In this document: piece after piece, positions 17,550-26,262 of the stretch
Layout: every line of letters begins with the position of its first letter
Position numbering within the stretch: position 1 is the first letter of the stretch
Source: Actinopolymorpha alba DSM 45243
GTDB taxonomy: Bacteria; Actinomycetota; Actinomycetes; Propionibacteriales; Actinopolymorphaceae
Assembly: GCF_000373925.1 (NCBI RefSeq)
Contig: NZ_KB892708.1
Coordinates: 310,001-374,000 of the forward strand
Length of the DNA stretch: 64,000 nucleotides
Direction: 5' to 3'
Position numbers and translations under genes: made by a program
The notes under the pieces: model-generated
What the model saw: the letters and a program-made list of their open reading frames with translations, nothing else
Databases searched by the model: none
Told to the model about the DNA's origin: nothing

Positions 17550-18514
17550 GCGCGTTCTCCCGGGTCGATCCGGTTGATCACGGTCGTCACGATGAGGATG
17601 ACCAGGGCGAGCAGGATGCCGACCGTGCAGGCCATACCCACCTGGTTGAGATCGAAGGCGCGGCGGTAGACCTCGAAGCCGGGCACTGTCGTGGTCGTGC
17701 CCGGTCCACCCCGAGTGGCGACGAAGATGAGGTCGAAGCTCTTGAGCCCCGCCACCACAGTGAGGGTCAGCGCCACCGCGATCTGCGGGCGGAGACCAGG
17801 CAGGGTGACGGCGAAGAACTCCCGGACCGGTCCCGCGCCGTCCAGGCGAGCCGCTTCGTACAGCTCCGGATTGATCTGTGAAACCCCGGCGAGGAAGAGG
17901 ACGAGACAGAGGCCGATCTGCACCCAGGTGCCGATCAGGCCGACCGCCGGCAGTGCCCAGGTGAAGTCTCCGAGCCACGGCCGGGTGACGGCCTCCAGCC
18001 CGATGGCGGACAGGAACTGGTTGAGCACGCCCTGCGGCGCGTAGATGGCCGTCCAGACGGTCGCGACCACCACGGTGGCGACCACCTGCGGGAGGAAGAT
18101 GACCACCCGGAAGAAGCCCATGCCCTTCAGCTTGGTCGCGTGCGTCATCAGCCCGGTGAGCAGAAGCGCGAGGCAGATCGGAAGCACCGAGAAAAAGACG
18201 ATCAGGATCGCTGAGTGAAGGAACGCGTTCCCCAGAGCTCCGTCGGCGATGGCCTGGACGTAGTTGTCGAACCCGACCCAGGTCGCGGGCGACAGGCCGT
18301 CCCAGTCGTACAACGAGATCCAGAACCCGTGGAGCAACGGGAACAACAGGAAGGCGCCGAAGACAACGAGCGCCGGGAGCAGGTAGAGATACGCGATCCG
18401 GTCAGACTTGCGTGGCGCGCGTCGGGCGGAGGTGGGCACGACCGCGATCGCGCCCACCTCCGCCGTTGCCGCCATCTTCTCCGCGGACACCGACACAGAC
18501 TCCGGTTTCCTCAC
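17546..18514 (-). CDS. Carbohydrate ABC transporter permease, MalF type
   Basis: A 322-residue permease with six membrane helices after a cytoplasmic N-terminus and the EAA motif EAARLDGAGPVREFFAVTLP (about residues 226-245). GTG at 18514 was chosen because it overlaps the upstream TGA (GTGA), matching the coupling seen throughout this operon; an ATG at 18475 is an alternative. It forms the channel with the MalG-type partner. Confidence 0.9.
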   Translation of the reverse strand: MRKPESVSVSAEKMAATAEVGAIAVVPTSARRAPRKSDRIAYLYLLPALVVFGAFLLFPLLHGFWISLYDWDGLSPATWVGFDNYVQAIADGALGNAFLHSAILIVFFSVLPICLALLLTGLMTHATKLKGMGFFRVVIFLPQVVATVVVATVWTAIYAPQGVLNQFLSAIGLEAVTRPWLGDFTWALPAVGLIGTWVQIGLCLVLFLAGVSQINPELYEAARLDGAGPVREFFAVTLPGLRPQIAVALTLTVVAGLKSFDLIFVATRGGPGTTTTVPGFEVYRRAFDLNQVGMACTVGILLALVILIVTTVINRIDPGERA

Positions 18515-19902
18515 ATGGACTTCTTGAAGGCGCTGTAGTCCGCCTCCAGATTTCCAGTGAACTGCTTGACGTTGATCTTGCCGCCGATGAGCTGCTGGAG
18601 GTTGGCGGTCAGGGTGTCGTAGAACGTCGGGGTGGTGTAGTCGAGGTACGGAACCAGCCCGTCGTTCTCGCTGATCTTCTTCCACTCACCGAAGATGTCG
18701 GCGGTGAGGGTGCCGGACTTCGGCTGGTAGTTCGGTGGCGCCACCGCCGGGAGGTTAGCGGTCTCGGCGAGCACGTCGTCGGCGTGGGGGTTGGTGATGA
18801 AGTTGAGGTACGCCGCCGCCGCGTCGGGGTTCTTGCTCTTGGACGTGACTGCCCAGGCGAGACCCTCGCCGCCCTGGGTGACGCTGGACTGACCGGCCTG
18901 GGCCGGCGGCGGGCTCATGAAGCCGACCTTGTCACCCATGGCCTTCTCGAGTTCGGCGAGCCGCCAGGTGCCGTCGATGCGGAAGACACCCTGCCCCTTG
19001 GCGAAGTTGGCCGACGCGGCGTCACCGCTCAGGCCGTTCGCGCCGCTTGTCAAGTAGCCCTTGCGCGCCCAGTCGCTGACCAGCTGCGCGGCCTTGGTGG
19101 TGCCGCTGTCGTTCCAGGAGGCGTTGCCCTTCGCCGTCACGAGGTCACGCACCGCCTGCTTGCCGGCCGTGGCCGCCTGGACCACACCGAAGAGGTGGAT
19201 CGCCGGGGACTTGTCGGACGTACCGAACTGGATCGGGATCTCACCCGCGGCCTTGATCTTGGGCAGCGCCGCCTCGAACTCCGCGAAGGTCTTGGGAACC
19301 TCGACGCCGACCTTCGTCAACAGATCCTTGTTGTAGTAGATGCCGACGATCTCGCCGGTCTGGGAAACGCCGTAGAGGCTGCCCGTCTGCCAGTCGCGAC
19401 CGTTGGTGGAGAACTTGTTGAGGTCCAGCAGCTGCTTGGGGTACTTGGTGTTCCAGCCGTAGACCTTGGCGTACTCGTCGAGTGACGTGAGCAAGCCCGC
19501 CTTGACGAAGGCGCCCATGTCCGGGTAGCCCTGGTTGGCCTGGACGACGTCGGGCGGGTTGTCGCCGGACAACGCCAGCTTCAGCGTGGTCTTCGTGTCG
19601 TTCAGGGTGCGGGAGACCCGGTTGATCTTGATGTTGGGGTACTTCTGCTCGAACTCCTTGTTGAGCTTGAGCATCGCGTCGTTGGCCCCACCCGACGTGT
19701 TGATGTCCCACACTGTCAAGGTGGCCTTGCCGGCCTTGGCGGGGTCGGTCTGGATCTGACCGGTTGGCTTCGTGGTCGCCCCGGTGTCACCGCTGCTCCC
19801 GCCGGGCGCGCATGCCGCCGCCGCGACGATCGGCAGCGCGGCGAGTGCGAGGCCGACCCGCGCGAGACCCGGGCGGCTCCCCAACGTCTTTCGTGGACTC
19901 AT
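18511..19902 (-). CDS. Extracellular sugar-binding lipoprotein
   Basis: A 463-residue family 1 solute-binding protein. The N-terminus has a basic start, hydrophobic core and a lipobox ending AAAAC near residue 31, so the mature protein is lipid-anchored outside the membrane. The fold is visible as TLTVWDINTSGGANDAMLKL, NPPDVVQANQG, VGIYYNKDLL and the late GGEGLAWAVTSKSKNP. AGAAGG ribosome site precedes the ATG. It delivers an oligosaccharide to the two downstream permeases; with the GH4 gene nearby a beta-glucoside-type ligand is plausible but unproven. Confidence 0.92.
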   Translation of the reverse strand: MSPRKTLGSRPGLARVGLALAALPIVAAAACAPGGSSGDTGATTKPTGQIQTDPAKAGKATLTVWDINTSGGANDAMLKLNKEFEQKYPNIKINRVSRTLNDTKTTLKLALSGDNPPDVVQANQGYPDMGAFVKAGLLTSLDEYAKVYGWNTKYPKQLLDLNKFSTNGRDWQTGSLYGVSQTGEIVGIYYNKDLLTKVGVEVPKTFAEFEAALPKIKAAGEIPIQFGTSDKSPAIHLFGVVQAATAGKQAVRDLVTAKGNASWNDSGTTKAAQLVSDWARKGYLTSGANGLSGDAASANFAKGQGVFRIDGTWRLAELEKAMGDKVGFMSPPPAQAGQSSVTQGGEGLAWAVTSKSKNPDAAAAYLNFITNPHADDVLAETANLPAVAPPNYQPKSGTLTADIFGEWKKISENDGLVPYLDYTTPTFYDTLTANLQQLIGGKINVKQFTGNLEADYSAFKKSM

Positions 19903-19927
19903 GGAATTACCTTCTTGCTGGTAGTTG

Positions 19928-20944
19928 TCACGGACGCGTGCGTCGCGTGACCTCGGGACCCAGGAAAGCGAAGCTCGACTCCTCGCCTTGCGGGTCATAC
20001 TTCATCAGCCAGGAGTTCAGGTCCTCCCAGGTGGGTGCGCTTACCGCGCCTCCCAGCGTTCGTACCGAATGCCCGGCGCAGAGATTGGCAAAAAGAAGGC
20101 GTTCGCGCAACGGCCATTCGGCGAGGGTGCCGAAGATGAACGACGCGAAGAACACGTCACCGGCGCCGGTCGGGTCGACCGCCTCGACTGTCAACGCCGG
20201 AGCGGAGGTGAGCTCACCAGTCGCCGCGTCGACCGCGACGGCGCCCTGGTCGCCGCCGGTGACCGCGACGAGAGGAACCCGCTCGGCCAGCTGCTTGGCG
20301 GCCACGGTGGGATCGTCCGTGCGGGTGTATGCCGTCGCCTCGGTGGTGTTGAGCACGAGGGCGTCGAAGTGCTCGAGGTTGGCGAGAACGTCAGGCGACC
20401 AACGCTCGGTGGCGTCCCAGCCCACACCACCGAAGAGCAGCGTGCCCTCGCCGCGTAGCTGGCGGGCCCACGCTGGCACGGCGTTCTCGGTGACACCAAG
20501 CTGCGCGGCCAGGGCGAGGGGGAGTCGCTCAGGAGTCAACGTGGTGATGGACTCCCAGTCAGGCTCCCCGTGGCTGAGGAACCTGCGGTCCTCGGCCTGG
20601 GTCACCGACACGGTGAGTGCTGTCTCGATCGCGGGCGAGAGTTCCGACCAGCGCAGGTCGAGGTTGGCCTCCTCGTGGAGAAGCTGCCAGAGGTGACTGC
20701 CGAACAGATCGGTGCCGGCGCGTCCGGCCAGGCCGGTACGAAGTCCGAGGCGCGCGGCAGCGACCGCGCGGTTGGCGACACCGCCTGGTGACACCGCGCG
20801 AGCGCGGGCCCACACTTCGGTGCCCGGTGTGGGCATCGCTTCTATCCCGGCCAACACGAGGTCGAAGAACAGCGCCCCCGCCAGGAATACATCGACCCGC
20901 GGTCGTTCCGTCGCGGACGCCGCGGGCGCGCTGTCGGCTGACAC
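19928..20944 (-). CDS. PfkB family carbohydrate kinase
   Basis: A 338-residue ribokinase-like kinase. The C-terminal signature DPTGAGDVFFASFIFG holds the catalytic aspartate near residue 263, and the N-terminal signature GGVANRAVAAARLGL (about residues 45-59) binds the sugar. GTG at 20944 has GGGAGG seven bases upstream. It lies 25 bases before the binding-protein gene and starts the ABC operon. It probably phosphorylates the imported sugar or its hydrolysis product. See the finding on its pairing with a GH4 enzyme. Confidence 0.88.
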   Translation of the reverse strand: MSADSAPAASATERPRVDVFLAGALFFDLVLAGIEAMPTPGTEVWARARAVSPGGVANRAVAAARLGLRTGLAGRAGTDLFGSHLWQLLHEEANLDLRWSELSPAIETALTVSVTQAEDRRFLSHGEPDWESITTLTPERLPLALAAQLGVTENAVPAWARQLRGEGTLLFGGVGWDATERWSPDVLANLEHFDALVLNTTEATAYTRTDDPTVAAKQLAERVPLVAVTGGDQGAVAVDAATGELTSAPALTVEAVDPTGAGDVFFASFIFGTLAEWPLRERLLFANLCAGHSVRTLGGAVSAPTWEDLNSWLMKYDPQGEESSFAFLGPEVTRRTRP

Positions 20945-21050
20945 CGGTTGGCCTCCCAAACGCTCATACGTGTTCAGCGAGTGTGCAAGAGCTGAGCGAC
21001 TTTGACAAGACCTGCGTGACCTTGCGCGAATTTTTGGATACGATCCCGCC

Positions 21051-21812
21051 GTGCTGCAGCGTGAGCGGGACCGACGCATCGTCAGGGCCCTGCGTGCCCA
21101 AGGCACCGTGTCCGCCATGGAGTTGGCCACCCAACTCGGCGTGAGTACGGCGACCATCCGTCGTGACCTCGAGCGGTTGGACCGCAACGGCGAGCTCAAG
21201 CGCGTGTACGGCGGCGCGATGCTCCTCGACGAAAGCGGTGAGGAGCCCCCCTTCGCCGTCTCCCACGACAAGGAGAGCCTGGCCAAGGAGGCGGTGGCCG
21301 CGAGGGCCGCCGCGGATCTGGTCGAGGACGACGACGTGTTGCTGCTCGACATCGGGACGACGACGTCTCGACTGGCCCGCCATCTGCACGGGCGCCGGGT
21401 CACCGTGATCACCAGCAACATCGCGGTCTTCGACGAGCTCCGCGACGATCCGGAAGTACAGCTGATCCTGCTGGGTGGCATGCTCCGCCGAAACTACCGC
21501 TCGTTGGTGGGATCACTGGCGGAGGCCGCACTTCAGCAGGTTTCGGCCGACCGGGTGTTCCTTTCGTGCACCGGCATCCGGCGCGACGGCCAGGTGGTCG
21601 ACGACATGATGGTGGAAGCCTCGACCAAGCGGTCGATGATCGCCGCCGCCGAATCGGTCGTACTCCTTGCTCAGCCCCACAAGTTCCCGGGCAAGGGCTC
21701 GTTGAAGATCTGCAGCCTGACCGAAATCGACGTCCTGATCACGACTCCGGACGCCGACAAAGAAACGGTTGATATCTGCCGACAGGCAGGCGGAAAGGTA
21801 CTAATAACGTGA
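21051..21812 (+). CDS. DeoR/GlpR family transcriptional regulator
   Basis: A 253-residue DeoR-type regulator: N-terminal helix-turn-helix (TVSAMELATQLGVSTATIRR, about residues 19-38) and a C-terminal sugar-phosphate-binding isomerase-like domain (DIGTTTSRLARHL, SNIAVFDEL, FLSCTGI). It is divergent from the kinase-ABC operon and overlaps the GH4 gene by GTGA (21809-21812). A phosphorylated sugar is the expected inducer. A TACGAT -10 candidate at 21039-21044 would place the transcription start at or next to the GTG, so the transcript may be leaderless. Confidence 0.9.
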   Translation: MLQRERDRRIVRALRAQGTVSAMELATQLGVSTATIRRDLERLDRNGELKRVYGGAMLLDESGEEPPFAVSHDKESLAKEAVAARAAADLVEDDDVLLLDIGTTTSRLARHLHGRRVTVITSNIAVFDELRDDPEVQLILLGGMLRRNYRSLVGSLAEAALQQVSADRVFLSCTGIRRDGQVVDDMMVEASTKRSMIAAAESVVLLAQPHKFPGKGSLKICSLTEIDVLITTPDADKETVDICRQAGGKVLIT

Positions 21813-23170
21813 AGCTGGCGATTCTTGGCGGAGGGGGATTTCGGGTCCCACTCGTGTACGGCGCACTTCTGCGCGACACTGCTTCGCCCCGTGTCGACGA
21901 GGTGGCGCTGTATGACCAGTCGCCAGAACGCCTCGCCGTCATCGAGTCCGTCCTGAGCCAACTGGCCAAGGGATATGACGACCCGCCGAAGGTCGTCGTC
22001 ACAACTGACCTCGACAAGGCGCTCGAGGGGGCGCACTTCGTCTTCGCCGCGATCCGGGTTGGTGGCCTGGAAGGGCGTACGCGGGACGAGCGGGTCGCGC
22101 TCAATCTGGGCGTGCTCGGCCAGGAGACGACCGGGCCGGGAGGTCTGGCGTACGGCCTGCGGACGATCCCCGAGATGCTGCGCATCGCCGAGCGGGTCAA
22201 GGCGCTCGCGCCCGAGGCGTACTTCATCAACTTCACCAACCCGGCTGGCATGATCACCGAGGCGCTCCAGCGGGTGCTGGGGGAGCGGGTGATCGGCATC
22301 TGTGACACCCCTGGTGGGCTTGGCCGCCGGATCGCTGGTTCGCTCGGGATCGACGCGACCAGGGTGCAGGTCGACTACGTGGGCCTCAACCACCTTGGCT
22401 GGCTGCGCCGCCTGATCGTCGAGGGACGGGACCGGCTCCCGGAGTTCCTCGCGAACGCGCACGCCGTCTCCGCACTGGAGGAGGGCGCGATCTTCGGACC
22501 GGCCTGGCTCCAGACGTTGGGTGTCGTTCCGAACGAGTATCTGTACTACTACTACTTCAACCGGGACGCCGTCCGGTCGATCATCGACCAGCCGAACACC
22601 CGAGGGGAGTTCCTGGCCCGCCAGCAGGCCGACTTCTACCGCGCCGCCGGTGAGGACTCCGGCCACGCACTGGACCTGTGGCGCCAGACGATTGCCGAGC
22701 GTAAGGCGCTCTATATGGCGGAGGCGAAGGGCAAGCGCCATGACGACACGCCTGAGGCCGACGCGCTGGAAATCGAGACCGAAGAGGCGGGGTACGAACG
22801 CGTGGCGCTCGCGGTGATGGCCGCCATCGCGCGCGATGAGAAGTCGACCATCATCCTCAACGTCCGCAACGGTGGAACGCTCTCCGGCCTGGACGCAGAC
22901 GCCGTCATCGAGGTGCCCTCGCTGGTGGATGCCAATGGCGCGCACCCGCTCGCCACGACTGCTCCAGACCTTCACCAGCTTGGACTCATGCAGCAGATCA
23001 AGGCGGTCGAACGCCTCACCATCGAGGCGGCGACGACCGGCTCATCCGACGCGGCGTTGAAGGCGTTCGCCCTGCACCCATTGGTGGATTCGGTGTCGGT
23101 CGCGCGTGACCTCCTGCGGGGGTACGTCGACGCCGAACCCGAGATCGCGCGGGTGCTCGGCCAGGACTGA
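21809..23170 (+). CDS. Glycoside hydrolase family 4 (6-phospho-beta-glucosidase-like)
   Basis: A 453-residue GH4 enzyme, which uses NAD+ and a divalent metal to cleave glycosides through a redox-elimination mechanism. The Rossmann motif GGGGFRVP is at residues 6-13, NFTNPAGM near 141, the metal-ligand cysteine in GICDTPGG near 165 and the metal-ligand histidine in GLNHLGW near 194. The Cys/His set matches the 6-phospho-beta-glucosidase branch. Translation is coupled to the DeoR gene. The neighbourhood supplies an ABC importer and kinase instead of a PTS. Confidence 0.9.
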   Translation: MKLAILGGGGFRVPLVYGALLRDTASPRVDEVALYDQSPERLAVIESVLSQLAKGYDDPPKVVVTTDLDKALEGAHFVFAAIRVGGLEGRTRDERVALNLGVLGQETTGPGGLAYGLRTIPEMLRIAERVKALAPEAYFINFTNPAGMITEALQRVLGERVIGICDTPGGLGRRIAGSLGIDATRVQVDYVGLNHLGWLRRLIVEGRDRLPEFLANAHAVSALEEGAIFGPAWLQTLGVVPNEYLYYYYFNRDAVRSIIDQPNTRGEFLARQQADFYRAAGEDSGHALDLWRQTIAERKALYMAEAKGKRHDDTPEADALEIETEEAGYERVALAVMAAIARDEKSTIILNVRNGGTLSGLDADAVIEVPSLVDANGAHPLATTAPDLHQLGLMQQIKAVERLTIEAATTGSSDAALKAFALHPLVDSVSVARDLLRGYVDAEPEIARVLGQD

Positions 23171-23221
23171 CCTGGCCCCTATGAGGCGGCCGGCGACCTG
23201 ATGGGGAGGCGCAAGCCCGAG

Positions 23222-23265
23222 TTGTCAGAGGTTTCTCGGCTAAGAGACCGAGAAACCTCTGACAG
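23222..23265. repeat. Palindrome, GGTTTCTCGG family, copy 3
   Basis: Arms TTGTCAGAGGTTTCTCGG and CCGAGAAACCTCTGACAG flank the loop. The loop reads as the reverse complement of the one at 10082, so the element is inserted in the opposite orientation. Confidence 0.85.
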
Positions 23266-23283
23266 CCCGGCAAGCCCAGCGAC

Positions 23284-23306
23284 CTTGTTTCATATCGTGG
23301 GCTCAC
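23284..23306. repeat. Interspersed repeat fragment (CATATCGTGGGC)
   Basis: TTGTTTCATATCGTGGGCTCAC shares its centre with the words at 9523-9553 and 53130-53160. Confidence 0.5.
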
Positions 23307-23336
23307 TATGCGAGATCGCCCATCGAGGTTGCGGTG

Positions 23337-23384
23337 ACTTGGCGGAGGAGTGTCGGCTTAGAAGCCGAGACACCTCCGCCAAGT
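23337..23384. repeat. Palindrome, TTGGCGGAGG family, intact copy
   Basis: Arms ACTTGGCGGAGGAGTGTCGGCTT and AAGCCGAGACACCTCCGCCAAGT pair with one or two internal mismatches. The rest of 23171-23657 holds no supportable gene. Confidence 0.85.
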
Positions 23385-23657
23385 TGCCGCCCGCTACCCT
23401 CACGAAGCCGCGACCTGTCGGCGTGAGGGTTTCGAATAGGCCTCGATCTTCAGCCAACCGCAAGCCCGTCCGGTTTGTGGGACAACTGGCCCCACCGCGG
23501 CGAGGGATCGTGGACTGGTCCGAAGGATCGACCCCCTTCACACAGAGAAGCTTCGGACAAGTCGCGAACGTACTCGCGGGCCGCGGATTACCTCACGGAC
23601 AGGGGCTGCTGGATCCAGCGCCACCTCGAGTCACGCCGTGGCGTCTCCTTCGGTCAC

Positions 23658-25094
23658 TCAGGTGGTGTCAAGGAGGAGTTGACGCTCGGAGGTGGCGCGT
23701 GAGTCGGCGGCGCGCTGCTCGGCGACCGCCAGGTGGTCGCCGCCGCCATGCTCACGCCACCACGCCTGGCCCGCCGCGGGTAGGGCGTCGATCGGGTCGT
23801 AGTACTCATACGTCCTGGCGAGAGCGTCATCGTCGCCGGCCAATTCGATGCCGGTGCGGTAGTTCTTCTTCCAGTAGCTGATGCCGCGCACCTCGTCGTA
23901 CTGCTCCACCTGGTGCACCCAGCGCTTACCGACGTACGGCACGTCGCAGACGATCCGCGGGGTCGCGAAGCCGGGAAGGTAGCCGAGGATGCTGTGCTGG
24001 AGGCTCTGGGCACGCTTGACCGAGATCCGCCAGTGCTCGCTGAACGGGATCATGTCGCACATGTAGAAGTAGTACGGCGTGATCGTCGCGCCGTCGAGCA
24101 ACGCGAAGCACAGGTCGAGCAGTTGCTGCGTGGAGTCGTTGACCCCACGCATGAGCACACCCTGGTTGCGGACGTCGCGGATACCGGTTGTCAACATCGC
24201 CTTGGCGGCCCGAGCGACGAGCGGCGTCACCGACTGTGCGGCGTTGACGTGCGTGTGGATCGCGATCATCACGCCGCGCGCGTTGGCGGTCTGCGCGAGC
24301 CGCTCCATGCCGGCGCGCACCTCGTCCTGGAGCCAGTGCTGGGGGAGTCCCATCAGCGCCTTGGTGGCCAGGCGAATGTCGCGGATGTTCTCGATCTCCA
24401 GGAGAGCTGAGACGAACGCCTCCAGTCGGGGCCAGGGCAGGTTGGCAACGTCGCCGCCGGAGACCACCACGTCACGGACGCCGGGATGCGCCCGCAGGTA
24501 GTCCAGCATCGCGTCAAGGCGGCCTTGCGGCTTGAGCGCGAACTTCAGTTTCTCCACCTGTGGGGTGGAGTTGCCGACGAGGTCCATGCGGGTGCAGTGC
24601 CCGCAGTACTGCGGGCAGGTCGGCAGGAGTTCGGCGAGCACCTTCGTCGGGTAGCGGTGGGTCAGGCCCTCGGCCACCCACATCTCGTGCTCGTGGAGTG
24701 AGTCCCGGGTCGCCCGCGGGTGGGAAGGCCAGTCGGTACGCCGGTCAGAGAACACGGGCAGCATGTACCTGCGGACCGGATCCGCGTAGAACGTCTCGGT
24801 TGTGGGGGCTTCACCCGGGACCATCGTGTTGAGCATCTGCGGCGGAAGCAGCATCGACATGGTCGCCCGCTCGGACTGATCGCGTTCGAGGTCGGCGTAG
24901 AACCGCTCGTCGAGCAGGTCACCCATGACGGACTGGAGCTGCCTGACGTTCTTGACGCAGTGCGCCCGCTGCCACTGGGCAGACTCCCACTCGGCGACCG
25001 TCACGTCCCGCCATCCGGGCAACCGGGTCCAGCCCGGCTCGACGAGCGGGTGGAAGCGGTAGTCGTAGGGCTGCCCCTGGGATGTCTGCGTCAC
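23658..25094 (-). CDS. kamA: KamA family radical SAM aminomutase, probable lysine 2,3-aminomutase
   Basis: A 478-residue radical SAM enzyme. The [4Fe-4S]-binding C-x3-C-x2-C motif CPQYCGHC is near residues 159-166, followed by VVSGGD, and the late PYVGKRWVHQ carries the likely PLP-binding lysine. Lysine 2,3-aminomutase converts L-lysine to beta-lysine, the first step of the lysine fermentation pathway. GTG at 25094 has GGAGGAG five bases upstream. It is divergent from kdd-kamDE, whose products use the next intermediates, which supports the assignment. A glutamate or arginine 2,3-aminomutase role is not excluded. Confidence 0.85.
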   Translation of the reverse strand: MTQTSQGQPYDYRFHPLVEPGWTRLPGWRDVTVAEWESAQWQRAHCVKNVRQLQSVMGDLLDERFYADLERDQSERATMSMLLPPQMLNTMVPGEAPTTETFYADPVRRYMLPVFSDRRTDWPSHPRATRDSLHEHEMWVAEGLTHRYPTKVLAELLPTCPQYCGHCTRMDLVGNSTPQVEKLKFALKPQGRLDAMLDYLRAHPGVRDVVVSGGDVANLPWPRLEAFVSALLEIENIRDIRLATKALMGLPQHWLQDEVRAGMERLAQTANARGVMIAIHTHVNAAQSVTPLVARAAKAMLTTGIRDVRNQGVLMRGVNDSTQQLLDLCFALLDGATITPYYFYMCDMIPFSEHWRISVKRAQSLQHSILGYLPGFATPRIVCDVPYVGKRWVHQVEQYDEVRGISYWKKNYRTGIELAGDDDALARTYEYYDPIDALPAAGQAWWREHGGGDHLAVAEQRAADSRATSERQLLLDTT

Positions 25095-25215
25095 GGAAAC
25101 TCCTCCGACCAAGCAGCCAGATTGAGGATGTCGTACTGTCTGTCCGGCAGAATACAGAAGAATATCCAGTAGCAATGACTGTAGCCCGCAGGATCTCCCA
25201 GGAGGTCGTGTTTAC

Positions 25216-26262
25216 ATGTCCCAGCCAGCCCGCCCGCCCGGATCCCCGATCGGGCTGCACCGCGTGCTCGAGCCCCCCGGTGTCCTCCCGCAGGCCGCCA
25301 CCCGCCTGGACGTCCGGCCCGACCTGTGGCCTGACGAGGTTCGGATCAGGACAGAGCGGCTCAACCTGGACGCCGCGTCGTACCGCCAACTCCATGAGGC
25401 CCACGACAGCGATCCCGATGCGGTGCGGCGGGCTGTCCTGGAGATCGTGCGGGCTCGCGGCAAGATGCAGAACCCCGTCACGGGGTCCGGCGGCATGCTG
25501 GTCGGAACGGTCGAGGAGGTCGGACCGGCGTCACCGCTCGGGCTGGTGCCGGGGGATCGGATCGCCACGCTGGTCTCCCTCACGCTGACCCCGCTGGTGA
25601 TCGAGGACGACCTGCGTGGCTGGGACGGTCGCGGCGAGCAGGTCCCGTGCGAGGGGTACGCGATCCTGTTCGGCCGCTCGATCGCGGCGAAGCTGCCCGA
25701 CGATCTCCCGGCGCCGCTCGCGCTCGCGGTCATGGACGTCTGTGGAGCGCCGGCGCTCACAGCGCGGGTGGTCGAGGGCTACCGCGCGCCCACGGTCTGC
25801 GTGATCGGTGCGGCCGGCAAGTCCGGGTCCCTCGCCCTCGCGGCGGCGCGAAGAGCTGGTGCTGCCCGCACCATAGGCGTCGTACCCGTCGAGTCCGAGG
25901 AACGGGCGCTCACCAAGGCAGGGCTCGCCGACGCCGTGGTCCGCGCGGACGCCCGCGACCCGGTCGGACTGGCCACAGCGGTGGAGAAGGCTGGCGGTCC
26001 GGCCGACGTGACGGTGGTGTGCGTCGACGTACCCGACTGCGAGGGCGGCGCCGTCCTCGCGACCGCCGCCGGCGGGACCGTGATCTTCTTCTCCATGGCC
26101 ACGTCGTTCAGTGCCGCGGCATTGGGAGCCGAGGGCCTCGCCGCCGACGTCACGATGCTGATCGGGAACGGCTACGTGCCCGGTCACGCGGCGTACGCCC
26201 TGGACCTGCTGCGCGCCGAGCCCGGCGTCCGCGCGGTGTTCGAGGCCAGGATGGGCGCATGA
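25216..26262 (+). CDS. kdd: L-erythro-3,5-diaminohexanoate dehydrogenase
   Basis: A 348-residue NAD(P)-linked dehydrogenase with a central Rossmann motif (VCVIGAAGKSGSLALAAARR, about residues 195-214) and an N-terminal segment typical of Kdd (RTERLNLDAASYRQL, GKMQNPVTGSGGML). Kdd oxidatively deaminates 3,5-diaminohexanoate to 5-amino-3-oxohexanoate. It is the first gene of the plus-strand operon and overlaps the next by ATGA. The 121-bp gap to kamA must hold both promoters. Confidence 0.88.
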   Translation: MSQPARPPGSPIGLHRVLEPPGVLPQAATRLDVRPDLWPDEVRIRTERLNLDAASYRQLHEAHDSDPDAVRRAVLEIVRARGKMQNPVTGSGGMLVGTVEEVGPASPLGLVPGDRIATLVSLTLTPLVIEDDLRGWDGRGEQVPCEGYAILFGRSIAAKLPDDLPAPLALAVMDVCGAPALTARVVEGYRAPTVCVIGAAGKSGSLALAAARRAGAARTIGVVPVESEERALTKAGLADAVVRADARDPVGLATAVEKAGGPADVTVVCVDVPDCEGGAVLATAAGGTVIFFSMATSFSAAALGAEGLAADVTMLIGNGYVPGHAAYALDLLRAEPGVRAVFEARMGA

